Shown: positions 18,821-26,881 of the stretch, one piece after another
Layout: every line of letters starts with the position of its first letter
How positions within the stretch are numbered: position 1 is the stretch's first letter
NCBI RefSeq assembly: GCF_002886185.1
Contig: NZ_KZ614146.1
Span: 131,927 to 195,926, forward strand
Direction: 5' to 3'
Length of the DNA stretch: 64,000 bases
DNA from: Salipaludibacillus neizhouensis
GTDB lineage: Bacteria; Bacillota; Bacilli; Bacillales; Salisediminibacteriaceae
Notes under the pieces: generated by a model
What the model saw: the letters and a program-made list of their open reading frames with translations, nothing else
Told to the model about the DNA's origin: nothing
The model's database searches: none
Program-made: the position numbers and the translations under genes

Positions 18821-19905
18821 TTATAAAGTGCTCTTTTCTGCTTATTTTTCAAATCAGGATAAGTTTCAAAAATAGATTCAATGAGTTTACCACAACCATG
18901 CTTTAGCACATCGGAAGTAGAGAGTTTAAGATCACGTTCGTATTCTGTTACCGCATCCTGTATCTCTTCATCTGACATATTCTCATGATTAATCGTTACC
19001 GCGATAACTTTTGCTTGTGAAAAGCCTTCAATAAGTTCGATTTCACTTTCAATGGAAGGCATTGGCATATATTCAAAATCACCTAGATTTTTTCGTTTTG
19101 GCGGATGCTGAATAATAACTGAACCAGGTCTTGATCCTCTTATAATTCCACATGAACTTATATATGCAGGATGACTTAATGCTCCTTGACCCTCCACAAT
19201 AATGATGTCAGGTTCTTCATTTTCATAAGCTCTTAAAACTTGATTCTCAATCTCTCCGGTCATAAATTGAGACGGTATCGCATCAATCGCTACTCCGTAT
19301 TTTGCACCTTGAATAAGTCCCGTTTGTCCAGTTGCAACAAAGGCAACGTTCAAGCCCATATCTAATAAAGCCTCTTCAAGCAGTACGGATGTTGTTCTTT
19401 TTCCTACGGCACTATCTGTGCCTAAAACAGCTACGATCGGTGTTCTTACATCTAATATTCTTCCTGAAAAAAGATGCATGTCTTTTTTAGCAGGCGGTTT
19501 TCTAACATCATTTATGCGAACATTACATTTCTCAGCGTGATTCATAAATTCTTCGTCATCCGTTAAGAATTCATGCAAAGGATTTACGATATGCAATCCA
19601 TTTTCCATTGCTTGAAACACAATGTTTCTTTCCTCATTTTTTAGAAGTCCTTCAGAAGGAGCAAGTCCGAATACGAATTGATCAGGAATCCTTGGCAAGT
19701 TTTCGAAAGCGCTATCAAGATTCTCAAATATAGGAATACCATTCTTAACATTCTCCAGATACTCTCCAGCATCCATACCAGCTTTAGTACTATCAATCAC
19801 ACCGGCAATCTTGTAATTCCTAGAGCTTCTAACTAGCCCGTTTGCAGTTTTCCCGTCCATCGTTCCAAATTTACCTTCACAATAAATAATTGCAGTTTCC
19901 TTCAT
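18817..19905 (-). CDS. DUF1611 (DgcN-like) P-loop protein, possible D-amino-acid N-acetyltransferase
   Basis: ATG at 19905 follows AGGAG by 9 bases; upstream codons in frame lack a ribosome site. The 362-aa protein has an N-terminal Rossmann-like domain and a P-loop GTDSAVGKRTT (162-172) followed by VEGQGALSHPAY (about 250), the layout of the DUF1611 family. One studied relative, DgcN, acetylates D-glutamate, from memory; the substrate here may differ. It overlaps the racemase gene, which supports a D-amino-acid role. Its 5' leader contains a terminator-like hairpin (19974-20042), so expression may be attenuated. Confidence 0.82.
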   Translation of the reverse strand: MKETAIIYCEGKFGTMDGKTANGLVRSSRNYKIAGVIDSTKAGMDAGEYLENVKNGIPIFENLDSAFENLPRIPDQFVFGLAPSEGLLKNEERNIVFQAMENGLHIVNPLHEFLTDDEEFMNHAEKCNVRINDVRKPPAKKDMHLFSGRILDVRTPIVAVLGTDSAVGKRTTSVLLEEALLDMGLNVAFVATGQTGLIQGAKYGVAIDAIPSQFMTGEIENQVLRAYENEEPDIIIVEGQGALSHPAYISSCGIIRGSRPGSVIIQHPPKRKNLGDFEYMPMPSIESEIELIEGFSQAKVIAVTINHENMSDEEIQDAVTEYERDLKLSTSDVLKHGCGKLIESIFETYPDLKNKQKRALYN

Positions 19906-19973
19906 GCTTCCACTCCTATCATATTTGCCCGTTTCGTCTTTAAGAGGAAAAATTTTATGGCAATATATATAAC

Positions 19974-20042
19974 AAAAAAACACCTATCCATTTTAGTAGA
20001 AAGCTAAGCAGACGAATGGGCAGCAAATGTTAAGGTGTTTTT
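19974..20042 (-). promoter_or_regulatory. Terminator-like hairpin in the leader of the DUF1611-racemase operon
   Basis: On the minus strand AACACCTTAACATTT pairs imperfectly with AAATGGATAGGTGTT and is followed by TTTTTT, about 70 bases before the start codon. A TATACT box lies just upstream (about 20080). No other minus-strand gene ends nearby, so this hairpin would act within the operon's own leader. Confidence 0.45.
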
Positions 20043-20307
20043 AATATAAATATCAAACTTTTCTCTCGAATCCCAGTATAACACAGTTAAAGAAACACCC
20101 TTTTAAAAGTTCCACTAATTTACATGGAAAAGACTAGTTAAACTGTTAATTATTCAAAAACCGATGATATTCGAGCGATTAATCTAGTTCCTTAGTAACA
20201 AAAAAAGATTATGTGAAATTATTTAAAGTATTTCGTTGTTTATCAGTGGGAGAGAAGCTAGTGTGATAAAGTAAGAGAATATATTATCTTTCTTGAAGGA
20301 GAACCGT

Positions 20308-20979
20308 ATGATACAGGAACCAGATTATGAAAAGGAAAGAAAGGGCATTCTCGAATTGATTTATGAAGGCTGTATGGTCATATTGGCTATAGGTGCAGTG
20401 GCAACCATTTGGCATCAAACGAAATATGATTCCGTGATTATATGGGGAACGTGGGCGATATTTTTCGTTGATTTCCTATATAGAATCTATCATGTCGAGA
20501 ATAAATTGCAGTTTATTAAAAGTAATCCATTTATCATCATTGCCATTATCCCCTTAGATGCGATATTTCAAATGGCAAGGATTGCAAGAATTCTTCATTT
20601 TTTAAGATTAAAAGTAATTACAAAATACTATACAAAACCAGTGATAGAAAAAATACGAAAGCAACACTTTTCAGACATTATACCTGGAGTTTTTTTCGTT
20701 TTATTTGCAAGTATTATTCCGTTATATCTACTAGAACCAGGGTTAGAAAGTTATGTTGATGCATTTATAGGTGGCCTCGCATCTCTAGTTTTTTTCGGTT
20801 ATTCAACGATTGATCCGCAAACAACAGTTGGAACAGTAATCATTACCTTACTGACTATTTTCGGAGTCATTATGCATGGCGTTATTCTAAGCTATTTGTT
20901 TAGTATTATTGGATCTTTGAGTGTTGTGAAGAAGTGGAAAGAAAAGAGTAAAATGAATAAACCTCGTAATCATGCCTGA
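20308..20979 (+). CDS. Voltage-gated-channel-like membrane protein with an atypical filter
   Basis: ATG at 20308 follows GAAGGAGA by 6 bases; a TTG 15 bases earlier overlaps that site and is rejected. The 223-aa protein has about six hydrophobic segments. The third to fourth region contains MARIARILHFLRLK, with arginines spaced like an S4 sensor. The last two helices flank SLVFFGYSTIDPQTTVG, which lies where potassium channels have TVGYGDxxPxT. The filter reads FFGYST rather than TVGYGD, so potassium selectivity is doubtful. The gene is monocistronic and its terminator overlaps the stop codon. A divergent channel-family member or a non-conducting relative are the main options. Confidence 0.75.
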   Translation: MIQEPDYEKERKGILELIYEGCMVILAIGAVATIWHQTKYDSVIIWGTWAIFFVDFLYRIYHVENKLQFIKSNPFIIIAIIPLDAIFQMARIARILHFLRLKVITKYYTKPVIEKIRKQHFSDIIPGVFFVLFASIIPLYLLEPGLESYVDAFIGGLASLVFFGYSTIDPQTTVGTVIITLLTIFGVIMHGVILSYLFSIIGSLSVVKKWKEKSKMNKPRNHA

Positions 20980-20995
20980 CATGGATACGAGGTTT
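20959..20995 (+). terminator. Intrinsic terminator of the channel-like gene
   Basis: AAACCTCGTA pairs with TACGAGGTTT, with an inner CATG/CATG stem, and is followed by TTTTT. The left arm lies inside the last codons of the gene. Confidence 0.85.
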
Positions 20996-21035
20996 TTGCT
21001 TTACTATTAGTCCAGTAACAATAACGGTTACGTAA

Positions 21036-21077
21036 ACGAAGAATCCACGGAAAGAGAGCGGTCATTCTTCCAAACAA
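21036..21077. repeat. Interspersed repeat family 2, truncated copy
   Basis: GGAAAGAGAGCGGTCATTCTTCCAAACAA matches (in parts) the right end of the fuller copy at 24050-24118. The left end is reduced to GAAGAATCC. Confidence 0.65.
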
Positions 21078-21123
21078 GCTTCCATAATAATATAGCAACA
21101 AAATAGATATTTAATTCTTAGTT

Positions 21124-21155
21124 ATTTAACAAAAGATGCTACGCGTTTTTCTTAG
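21124..21155. repeat. Repeat family 1, terminal fragment in the MFS 3' end
   Basis: ATTTAACAAAAGATGCTACG and the following GCGTTTTTCTTAG equal the end of copies at 41113 and 44603. The fragment supplies the last few codons (KKNA) and the stop codon of the MFS gene, and its hairpin may end its mRNA. Confidence 0.7.
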
Positions 21156-22284
21156 ATATAAATATTGCTGAAACAATAATGACTAGCAAAAGTGCACTCA
21201 CTAAAAAAGACGAAGAAGGAGTGAGTGCCAGAGATCCGGCAAAAAATGAGCCACCAACAACACCTAAGGAGAAACAAGAATAAAAGACTCCAAATGCTTT
21301 TCCTCGTTCCTTTTCCTTTGAAAACTCGATCACAGTCGCACTAGTAGACGGGAAAAGTAAGGCAAATCCTATTCCGTAAACCACCATTGCAAATACCATA
21401 TGGATCAGAGTGGATGATAATGAAAGAAGGAATAAGGCCAAAGCTATCGTTGCTAGTCCGTAGTTCATCAGTAATGACTTATTCAGCTTATCAAATAATT
21501 TATTCGTAGGAAGAAGAAAAAATAATATGGCCACCGTTCCAAAGGTACTTAATAGAATACCTGTTATCTCCGAGCTGATCAGAAGTGCTTCTACCTTTAG
21601 AGGTAGTGAATATGTTAGAACTCCTAGTGTGAAAAGAAGTAAGAAAATGGATATGTATGCGTGAAGAAGCGGTTTTTTAAAAAGAGTAAAACCAGTCTTA
21701 GTGACAGGCTTTATTTCTTGTAATTTTATAGAAGTTGCCTCACCTGTATTCGGTTTTTCTTTTAAGAAAAATACGGCAAGTAACCCGAAAAAGATCATCG
21801 CTGAAGCAATGATATAAAAGAGCCAATCAAACCCGAGTCTCGCACTAATTAACGCTCCGGCAGCTGGACCTAGGATTGCAGCAGTTCCCACAGAGGCACC
21901 GGAAAAGGCCATTGTTTTTCCATTAGATTTTCGTTTATCTTTAGAGCCAAAGAAAGTAAATGCTGCGGGAACAATAAATCCTCCTGCTATTCCGTGTAAA
22001 AATCGGACGAATAATAACTGATATGGGGTAGTGACAACGGAGTAAAAGAAGACAATCACTCCGACTGTAAGCATTCCGATGCAAAGAACCTTCTTCGGGC
22101 CAATTTTATCAGTCCAAATTCCTGATAATATATTGCCGATAATATTAGAAAACGAGTACATTCCAATGATGATACCTATCAAGAGTGGAGTTGCACCAAG
22201 ACTGCTGGAAAAAGGTGCGATAATAGGCAACTGAGAAAATGTATCGATAAATGCTACTGCAATAATGATGTAAAGTAATTTCAA
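21139..22284 (-). CDS. MFS transporter, drug-efflux type
   Basis: TTG at 22284 lies 6 bases after GAGGTGA, a seven-base match to the 16S tail; an ATG at 22320 has a poorer ribosome site. From TTG the protein is 381 aa with 12 hydrophobic segments. The MFS signature between helices 2 and 3 appears as GIWTDKIGPKKVL, and GAAILGPAAGALI-like glycine-rich helix 5 resembles proton-driven efflux carriers. It acts in the cell membrane; the substrate is unknown. The C-terminus ends inside a repeat fragment, so the natural end may have been replaced. It has no apparent operon partner. Confidence 0.85.
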   Translation of the reverse strand: MKLLYIIIAVAFIDTFSQLPIIAPFSSSLGATPLLIGIIIGMYSFSNIIGNILSGIWTDKIGPKKVLCIGMLTVGVIVFFYSVVTTPYQLLFVRFLHGIAGGFIVPAAFTFFGSKDKRKSNGKTMAFSGASVGTAAILGPAAGALISARLGFDWLFYIIASAMIFFGLLAVFFLKEKPNTGEATSIKLQEIKPVTKTGFTLFKKPLLHAYISIFLLLFTLGVLTYSLPLKVEALLISSEITGILLSTFGTVAILFFLLPTNKLFDKLNKSLLMNYGLATIALALFLLSLSSTLIHMVFAMVVYGIGFALLFPSTSATVIEFSKEKERGKAFGVFYSCFSLGVVGGSFFAGSLALTPSSSFLVSALLLVIIVSAIFISKKNA

Positions 22285-22381
22285 TGGTTTCACCTCAAGC
22301 GAAATATTTGAAGTCATCATACCACAAAAAGCGGTTTAGAAATAAACGTAATCACTTAGATTAACCGTGAATAATACAAAA

Positions 22382-22412
22382 AAATACACGAAGGGTTTCC
22401 CTTCGTGTATTT
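22382..22412 (-). terminator. Terminator of the RIC gene
   Basis: AAATACACGAAGGG pairs perfectly with CCCTTCGTGTATTT around TTT, 18 bases past the stop codon at 22430. Confidence 0.88.
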
Positions 22413-22429
22413 GTAAATGCTAACCGTTT

Positions 22430-23140
22430 TTATAATGCTTCGTTTGCCAGGCGTGGAAACAGGATATTGTTTTCAAGGTGAATGTGCTGAAATAAATCTG
22501 ATTCAACCTCTTCTAATTTAAGGTAGGTTAAGGTATACGTTGTGCAAGCACCTTCAGGCAGCAGGTAATCATTCGTTACTGATCGAAGTTCTTTTAAAAT
22601 ATCTCCAGCAGCTTCATGTTCTGACTCCAACACTTCAATCGTTTGAAGGGCAGCATCCAAATCTGACTTAGATCCATTTTTTTCATAGGCAAGTATCTTT
22701 GGAAAAACTCTTTCTTCTTCTTGAATCAAGTGATGTTCCAATTCCATTTTAAGTTTATGAAACAGGTTGAAAACAGCTTCCAATTCAGGATGTCCTTCCC
22801 CGTGTACTCGGTATACTTTTGTCACAAATCTGCTTAACTCGGGCAAAACATCACTTAGATACGCGTGATGTTTATTTATAATATGGTCAATTAACGTGGA
22901 GTAAGTTGCTTCGTTCCAATTCGTGTTTTGATTATTCAATCGTTTTGTTTCTTCGTATAATGTATTTAGTGTTGATAAGACTTCTATTCCATTTAGATTT
23001 TTTTCTTTAATGGCTTCACCTATTGGACGGTTTCCACCGCAACAAAAATCAATTCGATATTCTTTAAAAACTTGACTCGCTTTAGGAAAACGGGTAACAA
23101 TATCACCAGTTTTAGTAGTTTCATTAAATATAGCTTCCAT
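22430..23140 (-). CDS. ric: Iron-sulfur cluster repair di-iron protein (RIC/ScdA/YtfE)
   Basis: The 236-aa protein has the ScdA N-terminal domain (DFCCGG with Cys33 and Cys34) and a hemerythrin-like C-terminal domain with the histidine/glutamate set in DHIINKHHAYL, EHHLIQEEERVFP, SEHEAAGDI and FQHIHLENNILFPR. The family restores iron-sulfur clusters damaged by nitric oxide or oxidants in the cytoplasm. The start follows AGGAGG. A perfect FNR-type box TGTGATTTACATCACA lies 57 bases upstream of the start, suggesting induction when oxygen is low. Its own terminator follows, so it is monocistronic. Confidence 0.95.
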   Translation of the reverse strand: MEAIFNETTKTGDIVTRFPKASQVFKEYRIDFCCGGNRPIGEAIKEKNLNGIEVLSTLNTLYEETKRLNNQNTNWNEATYSTLIDHIINKHHAYLSDVLPELSRFVTKVYRVHGEGHPELEAVFNLFHKLKMELEHHLIQEEERVFPKILAYEKNGSKSDLDAALQTIEVLESEHEAAGDILKELRSVTNDYLLPEGACTTYTLTYLKLEEVESDLFQHIHLENNILFPRLANEAL

Positions 23141-23196
23141 ATAAATTCCTCCTTTTTTCTTGTAAGTTAAATGTATCGTATTCGTTTTTGTGAAGA

Positions 23197-23212
23197 TGTG
23201 ATTTACATCACA
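23197..23212 (-). promoter_or_regulatory. FNR/Crp-type box upstream of the RIC gene
   Basis: TGTGATTTACATCACA is an exact match to TGTGA-N6-TCACA, centred about 65 bases before the RIC start codon. Confidence 0.8.
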
Positions 23213-23500
23213 AACTAGAAATATTATTATTTATAGGTCTCTATAAAATCCGAACTTTGTTTTTTAAGAATCCTTGAGACCCTGGTGAGCGGATTCGAGC
23301 AAACACACTGTTCTAATTAAAGTAACCAAATTCAAGTAAATACCCTTCCTAAAAATAACATTCAATGAACGAAGTCTTTAATAAAAGACGGCTCTGCCGT
23401 TTTTCTTATAGTCACAATGTTTATAACATCCTGTTTCCTTGTGAAGATCTTCGTTTAAATGGTAATCTAGGATATAGTAATTCAAGAAAGGGGTTAAATA
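23213..23500. other. Intergenic region with repeat fragment, no gene
   Basis: It contains GGTCTC/GAGACC arms around 23237-23282 and the repeat-1 fragment at 23377. No ribosome-site-linked frame was found. Confidence 0.55.
23377..23409. repeat. Repeat family 1, terminal fragment
   Basis: TTTAATAAAAGACGGCTCTG then CCGTTTTTCTTAT matches the end of copies A and B with one loop change, and forms the same ACGGC/GCCGT hairpin. Confidence 0.7.
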
Positions 23501-24019
23501 ATGAAGAAATTAATGTTTCGTGGCATAAGTGCTGTATTATTCTTATTAATTGTTACAGCTTGTGCTTCTGATGATGAATCCGGAAGTGAATATAATGCTG
23601 ATGATTATGACTTTACTCTGTTGAATTCGGCAGGAGAGGAAGTTGATATTTTTACTGATGAAAAAGCATTGTACCTGTATTTTACTGGAGTCACCTGACA
23701 ACAATGTTTATCTCAGCTAGTTCAGCTGAACTCAAAGTTAGAAGAAATTGAAGAACTTGGTTATTCGGTTTATGCGATTAGTCCAAGTGATCCAGAAAGC
23801 CACTTAACACTTCGAGAAGTGAATGGATTGGAATTTCCGGTGCTGTCAGATACAGATTACGCAGTGGGAGTTGAATTTGGCTTCATTGAACTGGAAGAAG
23901 AAGCAGTTTACCGAGGTTTTACCGCCGTTAATCCCGAGACTGAAAAGATGACTACTAGGATTGATTATTTAGTGGGAGACAACTTTGAGGAATTATCGGG
24001 AATTTTAGAAGACCTTTAA
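23501..24019 (+). CDS. Peroxiredoxin/thioredoxin-fold lipoprotein with in-frame UGA at the redox Cys position (Sec or interrupted gene)
   Basis: Reading through the TGA at 23696-23698 gives one 172-aa protein in a single frame. A lipoprotein signal ends at VTAC (Cys21), followed by an acidic linker and a thioredoxin-like AhpC/TSA domain. The segment around the TGA is YLYFTGVT-TGA-QQCLSQLVQL, which matches the F-x-G-x-x-C-x-x-C-x-x-Q-L pattern of peroxiredoxin-like proteins with the TGA exactly at the first cysteine. The downstream part (VYAISPSDPESH, FPVLSDTDYAVGVEFG) is intact. A 6-bp hairpin with a G in its loop lies 14 bases after the TGA (23713). Selenocysteine and a simple nonsense mutation both fit. 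Without recoding only 65 residues would be made. The ribosome site is AAAGGGG. Confidence 0.7.
23713..23729 (+). promoter_or_regulatory. Candidate bacterial SECIS hairpin
   Basis: TCAGCT pairs with AGCTGA around the loop AGTTC. The loop starts 20 bases after the in-frame TGA and has G at its second position, within the usual limits for bacterial SECIS elements. The stem is short and could occur by chance. Confidence 0.35.
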
Positions 24020-24049
24020 GGGAGTTTTCTTCTTCCATATAAAAAAATG

Positions 24050-24118
24050 TTGTTTGGAAGAATCCGCGAGACTCCTGCGGATCATCCGCGGAAAGGGAGC
24101 GATAATTCTTCCAAACAA
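24050..24118. repeat. Interspersed repeat family 2 with 14-bp inverted ends
   Basis: TTGTTTGGAAGAAT and ATTCTTCCAAACAA bracket a core with ACTCCTGCGG and CCGCGGAAAG. The core resembles a repeat I know from many Bacillaceae genomes. It lies between convergent genes. Confidence 0.75.
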
Positions 24119-24143
24119 CCTTTGATGATAAAGATGTAGGAAA

Positions 24144-24908
24144 TTAAAAACTAACTCTTGTTACAGGTACTCCTGATTGTAAAAACTTTTGATAGAGATC
24201 ATCATTGAGAGAAACATCCGTAATAATATGACTAAGATCTTCGACACTGGCAAATTGAATGAGTGCATCCTTTTCAAACTTCGTTGCGTCAGCTAAGAGA
24301 GTAACATGTTCGGAACAAGAAAGAGCCTCTTTTTTCCAATCGGCGTGGATGCCATTAAGCACCGTAAGACCATTTTCAAGAGAAATTCCAGTTGTCCCAA
24401 AAAAGATGTTATTCACCCGAATTCGTTTTAGAAGATTAGAGGCTTCGGATCCAAAAAGAGAACCAGAAGTCCCAATCCGGGTGCCACCTACCATCATTAA
24501 CTGGACACGTTCTTTCGTTAACAACTCGTAAGCGATGTTAATATCATTTGTGATAACAGTGACAGGGAAGTCGCCTAATAATGCTGCAAGTGCTTGTGTA
24601 GTACTTCCACCGTCAATTAACAAGGTGTCGTTTTCTTGAATCATTTTCAACGCTTCTTCTGCAATTGCATTCTTCACTTCCCCATGTTGCAATTGTCTTT
24701 TTTTAATTGGCAAAATTGGATTCTCTTCCTCAAGAATGGTTGCCCCACCATGAATTCGTTTTAAAAGTCCGTTTTTCTCTAATGTTTCTAAATCAATCCG
24801 AATCGTTTTTTCCGTGACTTGAAGCAGTGCACTCAAGTCAGACACTTTAATAATGGTATTCTTATCTAGTTGATGTAAGATTTTTTCGTGACGTTCCACT
24901 GAAAGCAT
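24144..24908 (-). CDS. DeoR/GlpR family transcriptional repressor
   Basis: The 254-aa protein has the N-terminal DeoR helix-turn-helix (residues 5-56: VSDLSALLQVTEKTIRIDLETLEKNGLLKRIHGG, in parts) and the C-terminal sensor with IDGGSTTQALAALL and ITNDINIAYELL, as in GlpR-type regulators that bind sugar phosphates. It is divergent from the YesL/ROK kinase pair at 25175, so it probably represses those genes and itself. An imperfect palindrome at 24961 in the shared region is a candidate operator. Confidence 0.9.
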   Translation of the reverse strand: MLSVERHEKILHQLDKNTIIKVSDLSALLQVTEKTIRIDLETLEKNGLLKRIHGGATILEEENPILPIKKRQLQHGEVKNAIAEEALKMIQENDTLLIDGGSTTQALAALLGDFPVTVITNDINIAYELLTKERVQLMMVGGTRIGTSGSLFGSEASNLLKRIRVNNIFFGTTGISLENGLTVLNGIHADWKKEALSCSEHVTLLADATKFEKDALIQFASVEDLSHIITDVSLNDDLYQKFLQSGVPVTRVSF

Positions 24909-24960
24909 TGTTTCCCTCCGTAAGCGCGTATTGTATCCCTCTATTATATGAACAATAATG

Positions 24961-24976
24961 AATGTTTGTAAACATT
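24961..24976. promoter_or_regulatory. Candidate operator between deoR-type gene and yesL
   Basis: AATGTTT and AAACATT flank a GT centre, 52 bases upstream of the DeoR start. Only symmetry and position support it. Confidence 0.35.
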
Positions 24977-25174
24977 ACGGAACAAATAGTGTCTTGATAA
25001 GTTAATATTGCGTATTTTTACACTGCGTGATGTGTTAAATTAAAGATAGCTCTTCCATGCAGGTTTTCGTATGGATGATCCACGAGTATCTTCGAGCTAA
25101 ATGCTCTGCGGCGTCTCACTTGAATCGATCAGAACTTAATAAATCTAAAGAAGCTGTAAAAGGAAGTTGATTGT

Positions 25175-25801
25175 ATGGACAATAAAGGATTAATTGGTGG
25201 TTTTTATAAATTAACAGAGTGGATTATGAGATTAGCCTATCTAAATATTCTTTGGGTTGTATTTACCTTAGTCGGGTTAGTCGTGTTTGGCTTAGGTCCA
25301 GCAACGGCAGCAACGTTTGCTGTAACAAGAAAGTGGATCACGGAAGACGTGGAGATAGCGATTTTTCCGACATTTTGGCGTTCATATCGAACGGAGTTTT
25401 TGCGAGCAAATTTCTTTACGTTAGGAATGGCTTTTGTCGGGTGGATACTCTATATCGACTATTCGTTTATCATTACGTTTGAAGGGACAACGTTTTATTT
25501 TTTAATGGGAGTATTTTATATCGCTGTATGTATCTTTATTTTGATGTCTTTTTTCCTGTTCCCTGTGCTTGTACATTTTGACCTTAAAACTTTTACCTAT
25601 TTAAAATATATGATGCTTATTAGTATTTCGTTTCCGCATATGGTTTTTGCGATGCTTGCAGGAACGATTATTATTTTTTATCTTACTTTGAAATTTCCTG
25701 CCCTACTTTTCTTTTTTGCGATAAGTACGACAAGTCTATGCATCATGTGGTTCGCAATAGTAACATTTAAAAAAATGGAAGCTAAAAAAGAGCAAGAATA
25801 G
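25175..25801 (+). CDS. YesL-type DUF624 membrane protein
   Basis: The 208-aa protein has the complete DUF624 pattern: a short N-terminus (GGFYKLTEWIMRLAYLNILW), GLGPATAATFAVTRKW near residue 40, and five to six hydrophobic segments. The GPATAA motif matches the WAPATLALF stretch in the 56392 paralogue. The family is found in glycan-use operons and its role is not established. It is 24 bases ahead of a ROK sugar kinase and divergent from a DeoR regulator, which suggests a small sugar regulon. Confidence 0.88.
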   Translation: MDNKGLIGGFYKLTEWIMRLAYLNILWVVFTLVGLVVFGLGPATAATFAVTRKWITEDVEIAIFPTFWRSYRTEFLRANFFTLGMAFVGWILYIDYSFIITFEGTTFYFLMGVFYIAVCIFILMSFFLFPVLVHFDLKTFTYLKYMMLISISFPHMVFAMLAGTIIIFYLTLKFPALLFFFAISTTSLCIMWFAIVTFKKMEAKKEQE

Positions 25802-25825
25802 AATAAGTAAAGGAGAAATTTGACG

Positions 25826-26749
25826 ATGAAAGAGTTTGCGGTAGGGATTGATATCGGCGGAACTAAAATTGCAATTGGTATAGTAGATAGCTTTGGTGAA
25901 ATACATAAAAGTGAAACGATCAAAATGGATAAAAAAGTAACACCAGATCAAATGGTGAAAAAAATTGCTGCATCTGTGAATCAATTATTGAAAGTAAGTA
26001 AGTTGACCGCAAGTGATTTACGGGGGATAGGCATTGGAGCACCTGGTCCTCTAAATCCTAAAGAAGGAATCATTACTGCTCCTCCTAATTTACCCGGATG
26101 GTGGGACTATCACCTTGTAAAAAACTTGCAGGACTATTTTCAATCAGGAACAAAGATCATCTTGGAAAATGATGCAAATGCAGCAGCTGTTGCTGAAAAA
26201 TGGATAGGTGCTGCTACCGATAGTAAAGATTTCGTTTATTTAACGATCAGCACTGGCATAGGTGCGGGCTTTTTCTCCGATTCCAAGCTTTTCCAAGGAA
26301 CATCAGGAAATGCAGGAGATATCGGACATATCGTCATCGATCCATCTAGAGGGACATGTTCTTGCGGGCAAAAAGGATGTTGGGAATTTATTGCGTCTGG
26401 AACAGCTATTGCCAGAAGGGGCTCTGAACTTCAAGGTCAGAGCCTCACAACGCAAGAAGTTTTTAAACTAGCAGACAAAGGTAACCGAGAAATGCAACAA
26501 TTGGTCGAGCAATCCTTTGAATATATTGGGATGGGATGCGTGGCTCTGATTAACATGCTTGATCCGGAAAAAATCGTTATCGGAGGCGGTGTATCCCAGA
26601 TAGGAGATCCATTGTTCCAGGCTATTAAAAACTATGTATCGAAATTTGCCTTGAATCCTTCCGGAAGAACAACAGAAATTGTGCCAGCGGGACTTCAACA
26701 AAATTCAGGACTCATCGGGGCAGCTTCACTCATCCACGCGAGTTATTGA
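25826..26749 (+). CDS. ROK family sugar kinase (glucokinase/N-acetylhexosamine kinase type)
   Basis: ATG at 25826 lies 10 bases after AGGAG; a TTG at 25820 is only 4 bases from it. The 307-aa protein has the ATP phosphate motif VGIDIGGTKIAIGIVD at the N-terminus, the catalytic LENDANAAAVAEKW and the ROK zinc motif CSCGQKGCWE. It phosphorylates a hexose in the cytoplasm using ATP. Glucose, fructose or an amino sugar are all possible. It follows a yesL-type gene and is probably controlled by the divergent DeoR protein. Confidence 0.92.
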   Translation: MKEFAVGIDIGGTKIAIGIVDSFGEIHKSETIKMDKKVTPDQMVKKIAASVNQLLKVSKLTASDLRGIGIGAPGPLNPKEGIITAPPNLPGWWDYHLVKNLQDYFQSGTKIILENDANAAAVAEKWIGAATDSKDFVYLTISTGIGAGFFSDSKLFQGTSGNAGDIGHIVIDPSRGTCSCGQKGCWEFIASGTAIARRGSELQGQSLTTQEVFKLADKGNREMQQLVEQSFEYIGMGCVALINMLDPEKIVIGGGVSQIGDPLFQAIKNYVSKFALNPSGRTTEIVPAGLQQNSGLIGAASLIHASY

Positions 26750-26881
26750 GGAGTTATAGAGAGGACTCGTAACTTCTCTATGCGGCACAAAGATTCTTCT
26801 GCATTTCTAAAAGCTCTCCATGAATCAGTGAAACAAAATAGATATAAAAGTCTGCTAATTTTTGTTTCGGGAACATATTCA

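Noticed and set aside
19906-20080. T-box or lysine riboswitch ahead of the DUF1611 gene
   Set aside because: The T-box AGGGTGGNACCGCG and the lysine riboswitch core are absent; only the terminator-like hairpin was kept.
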